NCBI GenBank assembly: GCA_035288045.1
Contig: DATEBA010000074.1
Location: 29,443 to 93,442 of the forward strand
Direction: 5' to 3'
DNA length: 64,000 nt
DNA from: DATEBA01 sp035288045
GTDB lineage: Bacteria > Actinomycetota > UBA4738 > HRBIN12
Part shown: positions 50,572 to 63,921 of the stretch, piece by piece
How positions within the stretch are numbered: the first letter of the stretch is position 1
How the letters are laid out: each line of letters starts with the position of its first letter
Program-made: the position numbers and the translations under genes
The notes under the pieces: generated by a model
Databases searched by the model: none
Seen by the model: only the letters and a program-made list of their open reading frames with translations
Told to the model about the DNA's origin: nothing

Positions 50572-51819
50572 CTAGACGCAGGCGTCCAGCCCGGCGCGGA
50601 TGCCCTCTGCAAGTTCGCTCAGCCCGGCCTCGTCGATCACCAGAGAAGGCGAGACCTGGAGAGCGCCGGTCGCCAGCGCTCGCGTCATGATCCCGGCCTC
50701 TCGGCAAGCCGCGATCACGGCCGGCGCCAGGCCCGGCTCCTTCAGTCGCTCGACCGAGAGCTGAACGGCCGCGATCACGCCCGTTCCCGCGCGGACCTCC
50801 TCGACGAGGGCGTGGTTCGCGAGAGGGGCGAGCGCGTCGGCCAGCCGTCGCTCCAGGTCGAGCGCCCGCCCCGGCAGCCGCTCCCGCTCCATGATGTCCA
50901 GATTCGCGATTGCGGCGGCGGCGACGGTCGCGTGGCCTGCGTACGTGTATCCGTGCCGCCATACGCCGGCACCTGGAGAGAAGAACGTCTCGGCCACCCG
51001 AGGCGAGGCAACGACCGCACCCATCGGCAGGTAGCCGCTGGTGATGCCCTTAGCGCAGGTGATGATGTCGGGCTGCAGGTCCCAACGGTCGCTGGCGAAC
51101 CATGCGCCGGCCCGCCCGAATCCCGTTATCACCTCGTCGGCGACGAAAAGGACGCCGAGGTCGCGGCACGCCTTTCGCGCCGCCTGCAGGTAGCCCTCCG
51201 GCGGCGCGAACACGCCGCCGGCCCCGATGATCGGCTCGCAGAAGAAGGCGGCCACGCGTCCCGGGCCGGTCCGCTCGATCGCCCGACGGAGCGCGTCGGC
51301 ATCGTCCCACGGCACCGTCACGACGTCGCCGACGAGCGGCCCGTGGCCGGCGACGTTCGCCTGGATGCCGGCGAGACTTGTCCCCCCGAGGTGCATGCCG
51401 TGGTACGCGTGCTGCCGGTTCACGAACACCGTCCGCTCCGGCTGCCCGACGAGCTGCCAGTATCGACGCGCCATCTTCGTCGCCGTGTCGATCGAGTCCG
51501 AGCCGCCGCTCGTCAGGAAGACCCGGCTGTCCGGCACCGGCGCGAAAGCGCTCACCCGCTCGGCGAGATCCATCGCGGGCCGGTTCGCGAGGTCGCCGAA
51601 GGTCGAGTACGCGGCCAGCCTCTTCATCTGTGCCGCAGCGGCTTCGGCGATCTCGGACCTGCCGTAGCCGACGTTGCAGTACCACAGGCTCGCCGTGGCG
51701 TCGAGGTAGCGGCGCCCTCGGTCGTCCCATATGTGAACGCCTTCGCCGCGCTCGATCACGAGCTCGCCGCCGGTCTCGACAGCGGCCATATCCGCGAAGG
51801 AATGCCAGAAGCGCCCCAT
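50572..51819 (-). CDS. class III PLP-dependent aminotransferase
   Basis: A 415-residue fold-type I aminotransferase. The PLP lysine is in TCAKGITSGYLPMGAV, the Asp contacting the pyridine nitrogen is in VADEVITGFGR, and SGGSDSIDTATKMARRYW corresponds to the SGSEANDTA phosphate-binding loop with Gly-Gly-Ser-Asp variation. The opening ATASLWYCNVGYGRSEIAEA is like omega-amino acid:pyruvate and diamine transaminases. BioA lacks a neighbour context here, so the substrate (beta-alanine, putrescine, taurine type) is open. A TACCGT box lies 9 nt before the ATG. Confidence 0.9.
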   Translation of the reverse strand: MGRFWHSFADMAAVETGGELVIERGEGVHIWDDRGRRYLDATASLWYCNVGYGRSEIAEAAAAQMKRLAAYSTFGDLANRPAMDLAERVSAFAPVPDSRVFLTSGGSDSIDTATKMARRYWQLVGQPERTVFVNRQHAYHGMHLGGTSLAGIQANVAGHGPLVGDVVTVPWDDADALRRAIERTGPGRVAAFFCEPIIGAGGVFAPPEGYLQAARKACRDLGVLFVADEVITGFGRAGAWFASDRWDLQPDIITCAKGITSGYLPMGAVVASPRVAETFFSPGAGVWRHGYTYAGHATVAAAAIANLDIMERERLPGRALDLERRLADALAPLANHALVEEVRAGTGVIAAVQLSVERLKEPGLAPAVIAACREAGIMTRALATGALQVSPSLVIDEAGLSELAEGIRAGLDACV

Positions 51820-51882
51820 GAGGGCATCACGGTACCAGGGGCGACGCGCCGCCTATACTCCCCCGTTCGTGAAGGGAGATGC

Positions 51883-53138
51883 ATGGGCGGATCGCTCTGG
51901 CGGCACGGCGACTTCATGAAGCTCTGGGCGGCCGAGTCGATCAGCCAACTCGGTACCCAGGTCACTTTCCTGGCGCTCCCGCTCACCGCGATCCTGATCC
52001 TGGACGCGTCGGCGTTCCAGCTCGGCGTGCTCTCGGCCCTCGAGACGCTTCCCTTCCTGCTCGTCGGGCTGCCCGCGGGCGTGTGGGTGGATCGGATGCG
52101 ACGGCGCCCGATCCTGATCACGGGCGACCTCGGGCGCGCGATCGTGCTCTTCTCGATCCCGCTCACGTACTGGCTGGGCGGGACCTCCATGGGCCTGCTC
52201 TACGCGGCGGCGTTCGCGACCGGCCTTTTCACGGTCTTCTTCGACGTCGCGTACCAGTCTTACCTGCCGTCGCTCGTGGACCGCGACCGCCTGACCGAGG
52301 GGAACGCGAAGCTCGAGATCAGCCGCTCGGCGGCGCAGCTCGCCGGGCCGGGGCTCGCGGGAATGCTCGTGCAGCTGCTGACGGCGCCGGCAGCGATCCT
52401 CGCAGATGCCGTCTCGTACCTGGGCTCGGCCGCGTTCGTCGGCGGGATCCGCCGTTCTGAGCCGCCGGTCGAACCCCCAGGCGAGGAGGGGCACCCGCGG
52501 ATGCGAACGGAGATCGCGGAGGGGCTGCGGTACGTCCTGAAGCATCCGCTGCTTCGGCCGATCGCCGCGTGCACCTCGATCTCCAACCTCTTCGGCTCGA
52601 TGATGTTCGCGATCCTCGTGCTGTTCGCTGTGAGGCACCTGGAGCTCGCGCCCGGCGCGATCGGGCTGGCGCTCGCGATCGGGAATGTGGGGACCCTCCT
52701 CGGTGCGTTCCTCGCCGGCCGCGCGGCGCGCGCGTTCGGCCTCGGGTGGACGATCATCGGATCGGCGGCGATGTTCGGGGTGGGCGCCGCCCTGATCGCG
52801 CTCGCCACCCCCTCGACCGGCTTCGCGATGATCGTCGCCTCCGGCATCGTCGCCGGCATGTCGAATCCCCTCTACAACGTGAACCAGGTGAGCCTGCGCC
52901 AGGCGATCACTCCCGACAGAATGCAGGGCCGGATGCACGCGACGATGCGCTTCGTGGTCTGGGGGACCCTCCCCGTGGGGGGGCTCATCGGCGGCGCGCT
53001 CGGCAGCGCGATCGGGCTGCGGCCGACGATCTGGATATCGGCGATCGGAAGCTTCATCGCCGTGTTGCCGCCGCTGCTGTCACCGGTGCGGCGACTGCGC
53101 GAGATCCCAGCTGCGGACGCGCGGGGGCAGGGATCGAT

Positions 53139-53154
<16 letters not shown>
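51883..53154 (+). CDS. MFS transporter, probable drug exporter
   Basis: A 423-residue major facilitator with twelve predicted helices. The N-terminal half opens with FMKLWAAESISQLGTQVTFL; the loop after helix 2 has VWVDRMRRRPILITGDLGRA, the family motif A equivalent. The pattern resembles MFS_3/MefA-like exporters of macrolides and unknown compounds. The ATG at 51883 has GAAGGGAG upstream, and TATACT at 51854-51859 is a good -10. The 3' end overlaps metH by 16 bp. Confidence 0.9.
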
Positions 53155-56774
<3,620 letters not shown>

Positions 56775-56853
56775 GGCCTGGAATCGTAGCGGGCATCGTC
56801 GATCGGAAGGCACGCCGCGCGCCGACCGGCACGTTCCGGTAGGCTCCCTGCCT

Positions 56854-57345
56854 ATGTCAAGACCTCCGCTCGACCCGTTGATCGAGGCTTCCTCCTCGAG
56901 GCCGGCGAGGCCCGGTGGGCGCCCCACCAAGCGCAGAAGCGCCGCCGCGCTCGGGCTCGTCCCGATATTCGTCGACCTCTCCAGCAGGCACCTCCGGCGC
57001 GTGGGCGACCTCACGGAGGAGGTGCCGTACCCGGCCGGGGCCAAGGTCGTGGAGGAGGGGCTTCCCGGCGAGGCGTTGTTCGTGATCCTCGAGGGGGAGG
57101 CCCGCGTGACACGGCAGGGAAGAAGCGTCGCGCGGCTCCGGCCCGGAGACGTCTTCGGCGAGATCTCGGTGCTCGACGGAGGGCCACGTACCGCGACCGT
57201 CGTTGCGCGGACCCCTCTACTGGTGCTCCGTCTCTACCGGCGGGACCTGACCAAGCTTATGCAGAAGGAGCCCCAGATCGCCGGGCGGCTCCTCCGCGAG
57301 CTGGCGCGCCGGCTCCGCAGGTCCGAGCGCGGGGAGAGGTTCTAG
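56854..57345 (+). CDS. cyclic-nucleotide-binding domain protein
   Basis: A 163-residue protein made of a 45-residue basic/Pro-rich N-terminus and one cNMP-binding domain: RVGDLTEEVPYPAGAKVVEE, then GEALFVILEGEARVTRQG and the phosphate-binding cassette GDVFGEISVLDGGPRTATVV. There is no DNA-binding helix-turn-helix, so unlike Crp it is not a transcription factor by itself. A TAGGCT box (56840-56845) lies 8 nt before the ATG at 56854. It is divergent from metH with 79 bp between starts. Confidence 0.88.
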   Translation: MSRPPLDPLIEASSSRPARPGGRPTKRRSAAALGLVPIFVDLSSRHLRRVGDLTEEVPYPAGAKVVEEGLPGEALFVILEGEARVTRQGRSVARLRPGDVFGEISVLDGGPRTATVVARTPLLVLRLYRRDLTKLMQKEPQIAGRLLRELARRLRRSERGERF

Positions 57346-58307
57346 TCCTCGAACGCGGGTCCGAGGGGGAGCAGCGCCTCGAGCTCCCCGAGGGTCTCGT
57401 CGTCGAGCTCGATGTCTCCGGCGGCGGCATTGTCGCGGACGTGGCCCGGGTCGCGGCTCCCCGCGATCGACGACGTCACGCCCGCCTGGTGGAAGTTCCA
57501 CGCGAGCGCGAGCTGGGCCACCCTGCAGCCGAGGCGCTGGGCGATCGGGCGCATGGCGTCGACCACAGCTAGGCTCCGGTCGATCTTCCCGGGAGCGTAG
57601 AGGGCCTCGTAGGTCTCCGTGTCTTCTCCACCTCCGCCCCGGAAGTCACGTTCGGCGAACGTGGTCTCTGGCGTGATCGCCCCCGTAAGAAGCCCGTAGG
57701 CCAGCGGGCCGTAGGCGACTACGCCGATGCCGCGCTCGCCGCACCATGCGACGTGGTCCCGTTCGCCGAGCTGCAGCATCGAGAGCTCCTGCTGGAGCGA
57801 GTCCACGTGGCGGACCGCCAGGCACTTCTCGATCATCTCGCGGTCGAAGTTGGACACGCCGACGAAGCGCACCTTGCCCGCGTCGACGAGCGAGGCCATG
57901 GCGCCCCAGGTCTCCTCCACCGGCACGCCGGTCTCGTCGGGCCAGTGGAGCTGATACAGGCCGACGGCGTCGATGCCTAGCCGACGGAGGCTGCCCTCGC
58001 AAGCCGCGCGGACCTGCTCAGGCCGGAAGCCGCTTCCCTCCGGCGCCGGAGCCACTTTCGTTGCTATAAGGACCTCGTCGTGCCGCCCGGCGATGGCCTT
58101 GCCCACGATCTCCTCGGACCGGCCGTCCCCGTAGACCTCAGCGCTGTCTATCCACGTGATCCCGGCGTCGATCGACGTGCGAACGGCCTGGATGATCTGC
58201 TCCTCGGGAGGCGGCTCGCCCCACTCGGTGCCGGCGCCGGCCTCCCAGGCGCCGAAGCCGATCGCCGAGATCTCAGGACCCTGTGACCCGAGCTTACGTG
58301 TGCGCAT
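57342..58307 (-). CDS. aldo/keto reductase
   Basis: A 321-residue NADPH-dependent aldo/keto reductase. The catalytic tetrad is visible: the Asp and Tyr of WIDSAEVYGDGRSE, the Lys in IATKVAP and the His in YQLHWPDE. The C-terminal cofactor loop is TSSIAGSRDPGHVRDN, like the YhdN/Tas and Kv-beta-related group. The substrate is not predictable. A TAGCAT box at 58322-58317 lies 9 nt upstream of the ATG. Its TAG stop shares CTAG with the cyclic-nucleotide-binding gene. Confidence 0.93.
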   Translation of the reverse strand: MRTRKLGSQGPEISAIGFGAWEAGAGTEWGEPPPEEQIIQAVRTSIDAGITWIDSAEVYGDGRSEEIVGKAIAGRHDEVLIATKVAPAPEGSGFRPEQVRAACEGSLRRLGIDAVGLYQLHWPDETGVPVEETWGAMASLVDAGKVRFVGVSNFDREMIEKCLAVRHVDSLQQELSMLQLGERDHVAWCGERGIGVVAYGPLAYGLLTGAITPETTFAERDFRGGGGEDTETYEALYAPGKIDRSLAVVDAMRPIAQRLGCRVAQLALAWNFHQAGVTSSIAGSRDPGHVRDNAAAGDIELDDETLGELEALLPLGPAFED

Positions 58308-58432
58308 CGGACCGCGATGCTACCGGTTTCGGGTGTCCCTCACGAACCTAGGCGCTACCATCGATAGAGGGGAGCGAAGCTCGTCCCGAAGTAGCACGGA
58401 GGAGGCGGGCCGGGAGCACCGGCCCGAGTTGC

Positions 58433-60268
58433 ATGCCCAAGACGGTCGAGGAGAAGACCAAGGTGGTCGTCCGGTTCGCCGGCGACTCGGGCGACGGCAT
58501 GCAACTCACCGGCGACCGTTTCACCAGCGCCACCGCGATCCTCGGCAACGACCTTGCAACGCTGCCGGACTTCCCCGCCGAGATCCGCGCGCCGGCCGGC
58601 ACCGTCCACGGCGTGTCCGCCTTCCAGATCCAGTTCGCCTCCGAGGACGTTACGACGCCCGGCGACCACCCGAACGTGCTGGTGGCCATGAACCCCGCGG
58701 CGCTCAAGGCGAACGTCGATCTGGTCGAGCGCGGCGGCACGATCATCGTGAACGAGGACGCGTTCAACCAGCGGGCTCTCGGGCGCGCCGGGTACGCGTC
58801 GGATCCCACGAGCGACGGCACGCTCGACGGCTACCAGGTCTACCGGGTGCCGATGACCACGATCACGCTCCGGGCGACCGAGGGACTCGGCATCACGAAG
58901 AAGGAGGCGGAGCGCTCCAAGAACATGTTCGCGCTCGGCCTGGTGTCGTGGATGTACGGCCGTCCCACCGAGGTGTCGCTCGACTGGCTGGAACGGAGGT
59001 TCGCGGGGAAGCCGCAGATCCTCGACGCCAACATCGCGGCGTTCAAGGCCGGCTACAACTTCGGCGAGACGACCGAGCTGTTCGCCCACTCCTACCGGGT
59101 CGCCCCCGCGCCGGCGGAGCCGGGCACCTACCGCAACGTCTCGGGAGCCACGGCGCTCGCGTGGGGCCTGGTGACGGCCAGCGTTCGGAGCGGGCTCCCG
59201 CTGTTCTACGCCAGCTACCCGATCACGCCTGCCTCCGAGCTGCTCCACGAGCTGTCGAGACTCAAGAACTTCGGGGTCCGCACCCTACAAGCCGAAGACG
59301 AGATCGCCGCCGCCAACGTCGCGCTCGGCGCTTCGTTCGCCGGGTGCCTCGGTGCGACCGGCACGAGCGGTCCCGGCATGGATCTCAAGGCGGAGACGCT
59401 CGGCCTGGCCGTGGCACTTGAGCTACCGATGGTGATCGTCGACGTACAGCGCGCAGGGCCCTCTACGGGGATGCCCACCAAGACCGAGCAGGGCGACCTG
59501 TTGCTCGCGCTGTTCGGGCGGCACGGCGAGGCCCCGATGCCGGTGGTGGCCGCCTCGTCGCCCGCCGACTGCTTTGACACGGCGATCGAGGCCGCGCGGA
59601 TCGCGGTCAGGTACAGGACGCCGGTGATCCTCCTCTCCGACACCTTCCTGGCCAACTCCACCGAACCCTGGCGGATCCCCGACGTCGACGGGCTGCCTAC
59701 GATCGACCCGAACTTCGCGAAGGGTCCGAACGCCGGAGCGGAGTTCCTGCCTTATCTTCGCGACGAGAACCTCGCCCGCCCATGGGCCGTGCCCGGCACG
59801 CCCGGGCTCCGACACAGGATCGGGGGCCTGGAGAAGGAGGACGGCACCGGCGACATCAGCTACGACTCCCACAACCACGAGCGGATGTCGGCTATTCGCG
59901 CCGCCAAGGTCGATAGGGTCGCCGACGACGTGCCCCCGCTCGAGGTGGAGGGCGATGTCGACGCAGACCTCCTGGTCCTCGGGTGGGGCTCGACCCTGGG
60001 CACGATCCGCGCCGCCGCGCGCCGGGTTCGCGAGGCCGGGCGCAAGGTCGCGACCGCGCACCTACGGCACCTCTGCCCGATGCCGAGTAACACAGGCCCG
60101 ATAGTGAAGCGATACCAGCTCGTGCTGATCCCTGAGATGAACTCCGGCCAGCTCGCGATGCTGATCCGCGCCCGCTACCTGGTGGACGCGAAGACGTTCG
60201 CCAAGATCCAGGGGCTACCGATCTTCGCCGAGGAGCTCGAGTCGGCGATCCTCGAGGTGCTGGTATGA
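58433..60268 (+). CDS. korA: 2-oxoacid:ferredoxin oxidoreductase, alpha (gamma-alpha fused) subunit
   Basis: A 611-residue subunit of a KGOR-type enzyme that decarboxylates 2-oxoacids with ferredoxin. The N-terminal gamma domain (about 10-190) begins VVVRFAGDSGDGMQLTGDRF; the alpha part (about 215-611) has YPITPASELLHELSRLKN, LQAEDEIAAANVALGASFAG and ATGTSGPGMDLKAETLGLAV, which hold the conserved Thr and Glu that activate thiamine diphosphate. The fused arrangement with a two-gene korAB locus is typical of Actinobacteria, where 2-oxoglutarate is the usual substrate; pyruvate is possible. The leader before ATG 58433 contains a GGGCCGG/CCGGCCC hairpin. Confidence 0.94.
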   Translation: MPKTVEEKTKVVVRFAGDSGDGMQLTGDRFTSATAILGNDLATLPDFPAEIRAPAGTVHGVSAFQIQFASEDVTTPGDHPNVLVAMNPAALKANVDLVERGGTIIVNEDAFNQRALGRAGYASDPTSDGTLDGYQVYRVPMTTITLRATEGLGITKKEAERSKNMFALGLVSWMYGRPTEVSLDWLERRFAGKPQILDANIAAFKAGYNFGETTELFAHSYRVAPAPAEPGTYRNVSGATALAWGLVTASVRSGLPLFYASYPITPASELLHELSRLKNFGVRTLQAEDEIAAANVALGASFAGCLGATGTSGPGMDLKAETLGLAVALELPMVIVDVQRAGPSTGMPTKTEQGDLLLALFGRHGEAPMPVVAASSPADCFDTAIEAARIAVRYRTPVILLSDTFLANSTEPWRIPDVDGLPTIDPNFAKGPNAGAEFLPYLRDENLARPWAVPGTPGLRHRIGGLEKEDGTGDISYDSHNHERMSAIRAAKVDRVADDVPPLEVEGDVDADLLVLGWGSTLGTIRAAARRVREAGRKVATAHLRHLCPMPSNTGPIVKRYQLVLIPEMNSGQLAMLIRARYLVDAKTFAKIQGLPIFAEELESAILEVLV

Positions 60269-61296
60269 GCGAGCAGGTGGACGGCAAGACGACGGCGCTC
60301 ACGAAGAAGGACTTCGCGAGCGATCTCGAGGTCCGCTGGTGCCCGGGGTGCGGCGACTACGCGATACTCGCGGCGGTCCAGAGCTTCATGCCCGAGCTCG
60401 GGATCGAGCCGGACAGGACCGTATTCGTGTCGGGGATCGGTTGCTCGGGCCGGTTCACCTACTACATGGACACCTACGGTGTGCACGGCATCCACGGCCG
60501 CGCTCCGGCGATTGCTACGGGCATCGCAACGGCCCGGCCCGACCTGTGTGTGTGGGTCGTGACGGGAGACGGCGACGCGCTCTCGATCGGCGGCAACCAC
60601 CTGATCCACGCGCTCCGCCGCAACGTCAACCTCAAGATCCTGATGTTCAACAACCAGATCTACGGTCTGACGAAGGGCCAGTACTCGCCGACGTCGGAGG
60701 AGGGCAAGGTCACCAAGTCGACGCCGTTCGGGTCGGTCGATCATCCGTTCAACCCGATCGCGCTGGCGCTCGGTGCGGAGGGTACGTTCGTCGCGCGGAC
60801 CATCGACAACGACCGCCAGCACCTGACCGAGGTGCTGCGCGCGGCGGCGGCGCACAAAGGCGCGGCGTTCGTCGAGATTTACCAGAACTGCAACGTCTTC
60901 AACGACGGCGCCTTCGACCTCCTCCGGGAGAAGCCGGAGGGATTGCACAATCAGATCCGCCTGGAGCACGGCCAGCCGATCGTGTTCGACGAGGGGCGCC
61001 GGTGCGTCTCGGTCGGGGAGAACGGCAGGCTCGTGATCTCGGATGTAACAGCCACGCCGCACGACAGGATCATCGTCCACGACGTGCACGGCCGTCCGTC
61101 GCTGGCCTTTGCGCTCGCCCACACCTCGCCGACACCGACGGAACCCACCTGCATAGGTGTGTTCCGCGAGGTGGAGCGGCCGGTCTACGGAGAGGCGATG
61201 ATGAGTCAGATCCAGATGGCGACAGAGCGTCTCGGACAGGGAGATCTCGCGACGCTGCTCCGCTCCGGCGACACCTGGGAAGTGAAGGCGGGCTAG
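60265..61296 (+). CDS. korB: 2-oxoacid:ferredoxin oxidoreductase, beta subunit
   Basis: A 343-residue beta subunit that binds thiamine diphosphate and one 4Fe-4S cluster. Cluster cysteines are in VRWCPGCGDYAIL and ISGIGCSGRF-like VSGIGCSGRF, with the later Cys in YQNCNVFND; the TPP motif is TGDGDALSIGGNHLIHALRR plus NLKILMFNNQIYGLTKGQ. It overlaps korA by 4 bp (ATGA). No ferredoxin gene is adjacent. Its TAG stop shares CTAG with the convergent desulfurase. Confidence 0.95.
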   Translation: MSEQVDGKTTALTKKDFASDLEVRWCPGCGDYAILAAVQSFMPELGIEPDRTVFVSGIGCSGRFTYYMDTYGVHGIHGRAPAIATGIATARPDLCVWVVTGDGDALSIGGNHLIHALRRNVNLKILMFNNQIYGLTKGQYSPTSEEGKVTKSTPFGSVDHPFNPIALALGAEGTFVARTIDNDRQHLTEVLRAAAAHKGAAFVEIYQNCNVFNDGAFDLLREKPEGLHNQIRLEHGQPIVFDEGRRCVSVGENGRLVISDVTATPHDRIIVHDVHGRPSLAFALAHTSPTPTEPTCIGVFREVERPVYGEAMMSQIQMATERLGQGDLATLLRSGDTWEVKAG

Positions 61297-62477
61297 CCCT
61301 CGCCGGGCGCGAACCGTCCCATCACCCGCGAGGAGGTCTCTTCCACCCGGCCGAGTTCCGCCACGAGCCCGGCGAGCTCGATCAGGAACCGGTCCACGGC
61401 CCGATCGTCGGTCTCGGGCCCCACGGAGACGCGCACCCCGGGAGTCGCCGGCACGCCGATCGACTCGAGCACGGGAGAGGGGTCTCCGGGCGCGCCCGAG
61501 CAGATCGACCCTGCGCCGATCCGGAACCCTCGGTCGTCGAGCGCCATGACGAGCGTCTCGGTGTCCGCGCCGGGGATCGAGAAGCAGACGATATGAGGGA
61601 CTCGCTGGGTCGGATGACCGTGGACGCGCGCGCCCGGCACGCGGGACGCCAAGCCCTTGCGCAGCCGCTCCGTGAGCCGCCACCCGAGACCTGCCCGGTC
61701 GGGGATGGCCTCGACCGCCTCCTGGAGGGCGACGGCCATCGCGGCCACGCCGGGGAGGTTCTCCATGCCCGATCGGCGCTTGCGCTCGCGGTCGTCGCCG
61801 CAGGGGTAGGCCGAGACCGCGACGCCCCGTCGGATATAGAGCGCGCCCACCCCGGCCGGGCCACCGAACTTGTGACCCGAGAGCGAGAGCAGGTCGGCGC
61901 CGAGCGCTGCCGCGTCGATCGGGAGCCGCCCGACCGTCTGGCACGCGTCCGAGTGGAACAGCACCCCGGCCTCGTGGGCCAGGCGCGCGGCTTGGGCGAG
62001 CGGCTGCATAGTTCCGATCTCGTGGTTCGCGTGCTGCAGTGAAGCCAGGAGCGTCCCGGGCTTCCGCACCTCGGCCGCCCAGGCGTCCAGGTCGACCCGC
62101 CCCCACTCGTCGGCGGGGACGATGATTGTCTCGAACCCGTCGGATTCCAGGGTGTGGGTGATGCCGCCGACCGAGGGGTGCTCGACCGAGGAGACGACTA
62201 CCCGGGTCCCGAGCTCCCGGATCGAGCGGACCGCCCCCCAGATCGCCAGGGCGACCGACTCCGTGCCGCCGGAGGTGAAGACGATCTCGTCGGCCTGCGC
62301 GCCCAGGTGCTCCGCGATCGTGGCACGCGCGTCGTCTATCAGCCGACGGGCGGCCTGTCCCCGCCCGTGGATCGAGAGCGGGTCACCGAACTCGAGCGAG
62401 GCGCCCACTAGCGCTTCGCGCGCCTGCTCGGAGAGCGGCGCGGAGGCTGCGTGATCAAGGTAGATCTCGTCGGGCAT
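61293..62477 (-). CDS. cysteine desulfurase, NifS/IscS (group I) type
   Basis: A 394-residue PLP enzyme: YLDHAASAPLSEQAREALV at the N-terminus, TSGGTESVALAIWGAVRS, the PLP lysine in LSLSGHKFGGPAGVGAL, and the catalytic Cys in GAGSICSGAPGDPSPVLESI, a flexible loop of group I enzymes. It is a second desulfurase besides SufS. In Actinobacteria such genes often supply sulfur for tRNA thiolation with mnmA next door; no mnmA is seen within the window on the upstream side. Function in cluster or tRNA sulfur supply remains open. Confidence 0.92.
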   Translation of the reverse strand: MPDEIYLDHAASAPLSEQAREALVGASLEFGDPLSIHGRGQAARRLIDDARATIAEHLGAQADEIVFTSGGTESVALAIWGAVRSIRELGTRVVVSSVEHPSVGGITHTLESDGFETIIVPADEWGRVDLDAWAAEVRKPGTLLASLQHANHEIGTMQPLAQAARLAHEAGVLFHSDACQTVGRLPIDAAALGADLLSLSGHKFGGPAGVGALYIRRGVAVSAYPCGDDRERKRRSGMENLPGVAAMAVALQEAVEAIPDRAGLGWRLTERLRKGLASRVPGARVHGHPTQRVPHIVCFSIPGADTETLVMALDDRGFRIGAGSICSGAPGDPSPVLESIGVPATPGVRVSVGPETDDRAVDRFLIELAGLVAELGRVEETSSRVMGRFAPGEG

Positions 62478-62560
62478 GGCGAAAACCGCAGGTAGACGGC
62501 GCGAAACCCGATGCTATCATGACCTCGAGCGTCCCCCCGAACGCGAACGGAGCGGAGGAG

Positions 62561-62752
62561 ATGGCCCAGCAGAGACCGAAGGGTCGGGGGACGGCGCCCG
62601 CACCGGGCCCGGCTGAACACGCCGCTTCGGGGGCCGAGCGCACATGCCCCGAGTGCGGCGTGAAGCTGTCGAGCTACAACCCCGGGCCCAATTGCTGGCA
62701 GCACACGATCGGGCACCCATGGCGGGGCCCGACGGCCAAGCCGAAGTTCTAG
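62561..62752 (+). CDS. small zinc-ribbon protein
   Basis: A 63-residue basic protein with a zinc-finger-like CPECGVKLSSYNPGPNCW: CxxC plus a later Cys and HTIGH. The N-terminal part is Ala/Pro/Gly-rich and probably disordered. The ATG at 62561 is preferred because GGAGCGGAGGAG precedes it; an in-frame ATG at 62519 lies inside the TATCAT box. The protein resembles short actinobacterial zinc-ribbon proteins with no known role. Its stop shares CTAG with the aquaporin-like gene. Confidence 0.7.
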   Translation: MAQQRPKGRGTAPAPGPAEHAASGAERTCPECGVKLSSYNPGPNCWQHTIGHPWRGPTAKPKF

Positions 62753-63438
62753 GGCGTCGCCGGCTCTCTCCCGCGCAGGAACACGCCCCAGTACAGCATC
62801 GCGGCCACCAGCGCCCCGGAGATCGGCCCGACCCAGTAGACCCACCAGTCCGTCCACGTCCCCGAGACGAGCCCCGGCCCGAAGGTCCGCGCCGGGTTCA
62901 TGCTTGCCCCGGTGAGCGGGCCGCCGACGAGGATGTCGAAGGTCAACACCAGTCCGATCGTGAATCCCGCCGTCCTCGCGAGGGGTCCGCGGTCGTCCAC
63001 CGCGGTCCCGAACACCGCGAAGACCAGGAAGAAGGTGAGGACCCCCTCGAGGAGGATGCCCTGTGCCACGCTGGTGCCGCGGGCAAGCACCGGTGTCCCT
63101 CCGTCTGTCGCGGCGAGCAACTCCGCGGGGAAGACGGCCTTCAGGAGCAACGCCCCAAGGGTCGCGCCGACCAGCTGCGCGGCTATCAGGACCCCGGCGC
63201 GTGGCGTCGTTAGCTTGCCCACTACCCAGAGCCCGATCGTGACAGCCGGGTTAACCAGTCCCCCGGAGATGTGGGCAGTGACGGATACCATGACTGCGAG
63301 CACGATCCCATGCGCGAGCGCGATCCCTACGAGCCCGCTCCCCGTGGGATCGGCGATGACGACCGAGCCGGCGCCCACGAAGATCAGCGCGAACGTCGCC
63401 ACGAGCTCGGCGACCGCTGCTCTGCCGGTGCTCTCCAC
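62749..63438 (-). CDS. MIP-family channel (aquaporin / glycerol facilitator)
   Basis: A 229-residue MIP channel with six predicted helices and both half-helix NPA signatures: GLVNPAVTIG (N63-P-A) and GASMNPARTFGPG. The second half has the NPAR motif of aquaporins, with small residues near the selectivity filter. Water or glycerol transport is likely. GTG 63438 is chosen because GAGGAGGGGAAC precedes it; the frame extends upstream without conservation. Confidence 0.92.
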   Translation of the reverse strand: MESTGRAAVAELVATFALIFVGAGSVVIADPTGSGLVGIALAHGIVLAVMVSVTAHISGGLVNPAVTIGLWVVGKLTTPRAGVLIAAQLVGATLGALLLKAVFPAELLAATDGGTPVLARGTSVAQGILLEGVLTFFLVFAVFGTAVDDRGPLARTAGFTIGLVLTFDILVGGPLTGASMNPARTFGPGLVSGTWTDWWVYWVGPISGALVAAMLYWGVFLRGREPATP

Positions 63439-63521
63439 GTTCCCCTCCTCGCTTTCGCGGGCCGCAGGGCGGACGATATCCGACGGCCGGTGCCGAGACA
63501 AAGGCGCACGCGGCGCCTTGA

Positions 63522-63527
63522 TAGGAT
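63522..63527 (+). promoter_or_regulatory. -10 box for the receiver-like gene (leaderless)
   Basis: TAGGAT lies 7 nt before the GTG at 63535 and no Shine-Dalgarno sequence intervenes. Confidence 0.5.
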
Positions 63528-63534
63528 GCCGATC

Positions 63535-63921
63535 GTGAAGGCCCTGCTCGTGTCGCCCGACGCGGAGTCTCTGCTGGCGATGCGCATGGTCGTCGCCGGC
63601 CTCGAGCGCAGGCTCGATACCAACGTGGAGTTCCTGGAGGCGAACGACGGGGAACGCGGCGCCGCGATCGCCGACCGCGAGTGGCCGGACGTCGTCGTGG
63701 CCGACGAGATCGCGTCGCGCGCGGGTGCGTTCGCGCTCGCGAAGGACCTCAGGGACCGACAGGAGCCCTTCCCCGGTGTGATCGTGGTCCTGTTGGAACG
63801 TCGGCACGACGCCTGGCTCGCCAAGTGGTCGGGCGCCGACGCGTGGTTCGTGAAGCCAGCGGATCCGTTCGCGATCACCGACCGGATCGTGGAGCTCGTG
63901 CGCGAGAAGGAGCGGGTGTGA
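63535..63921 (+). CDS. degenerate receiver-domain protein
   Basis: A 128-residue single domain with a receiver-like fold: VKALLVSPDAESLLAMRMVV at the N-terminus (acidic pair absent, SPD instead of DD), then DREWPDVVVADEIASRAGAF where the Asp of VVVADE occupies the phospho-acceptor position, and SGADAWFVKPADPFAI with the conserved Lys-Pro. Its output domain is missing. It may be a stand-alone signalling partner. The GTG at 63535 is preferred; ATG 63526 would start inside the -10 box. The stop overlaps the next start (GTGA). Confidence 0.7.
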   Translation: MKALLVSPDAESLLAMRMVVAGLERRLDTNVEFLEANDGERGAAIADREWPDVVVADEIASRAGAFALAKDLRDRQEPFPGVIVVLLERRHDAWLAKWSGADAWFVKPADPFAITDRIVELVREKERV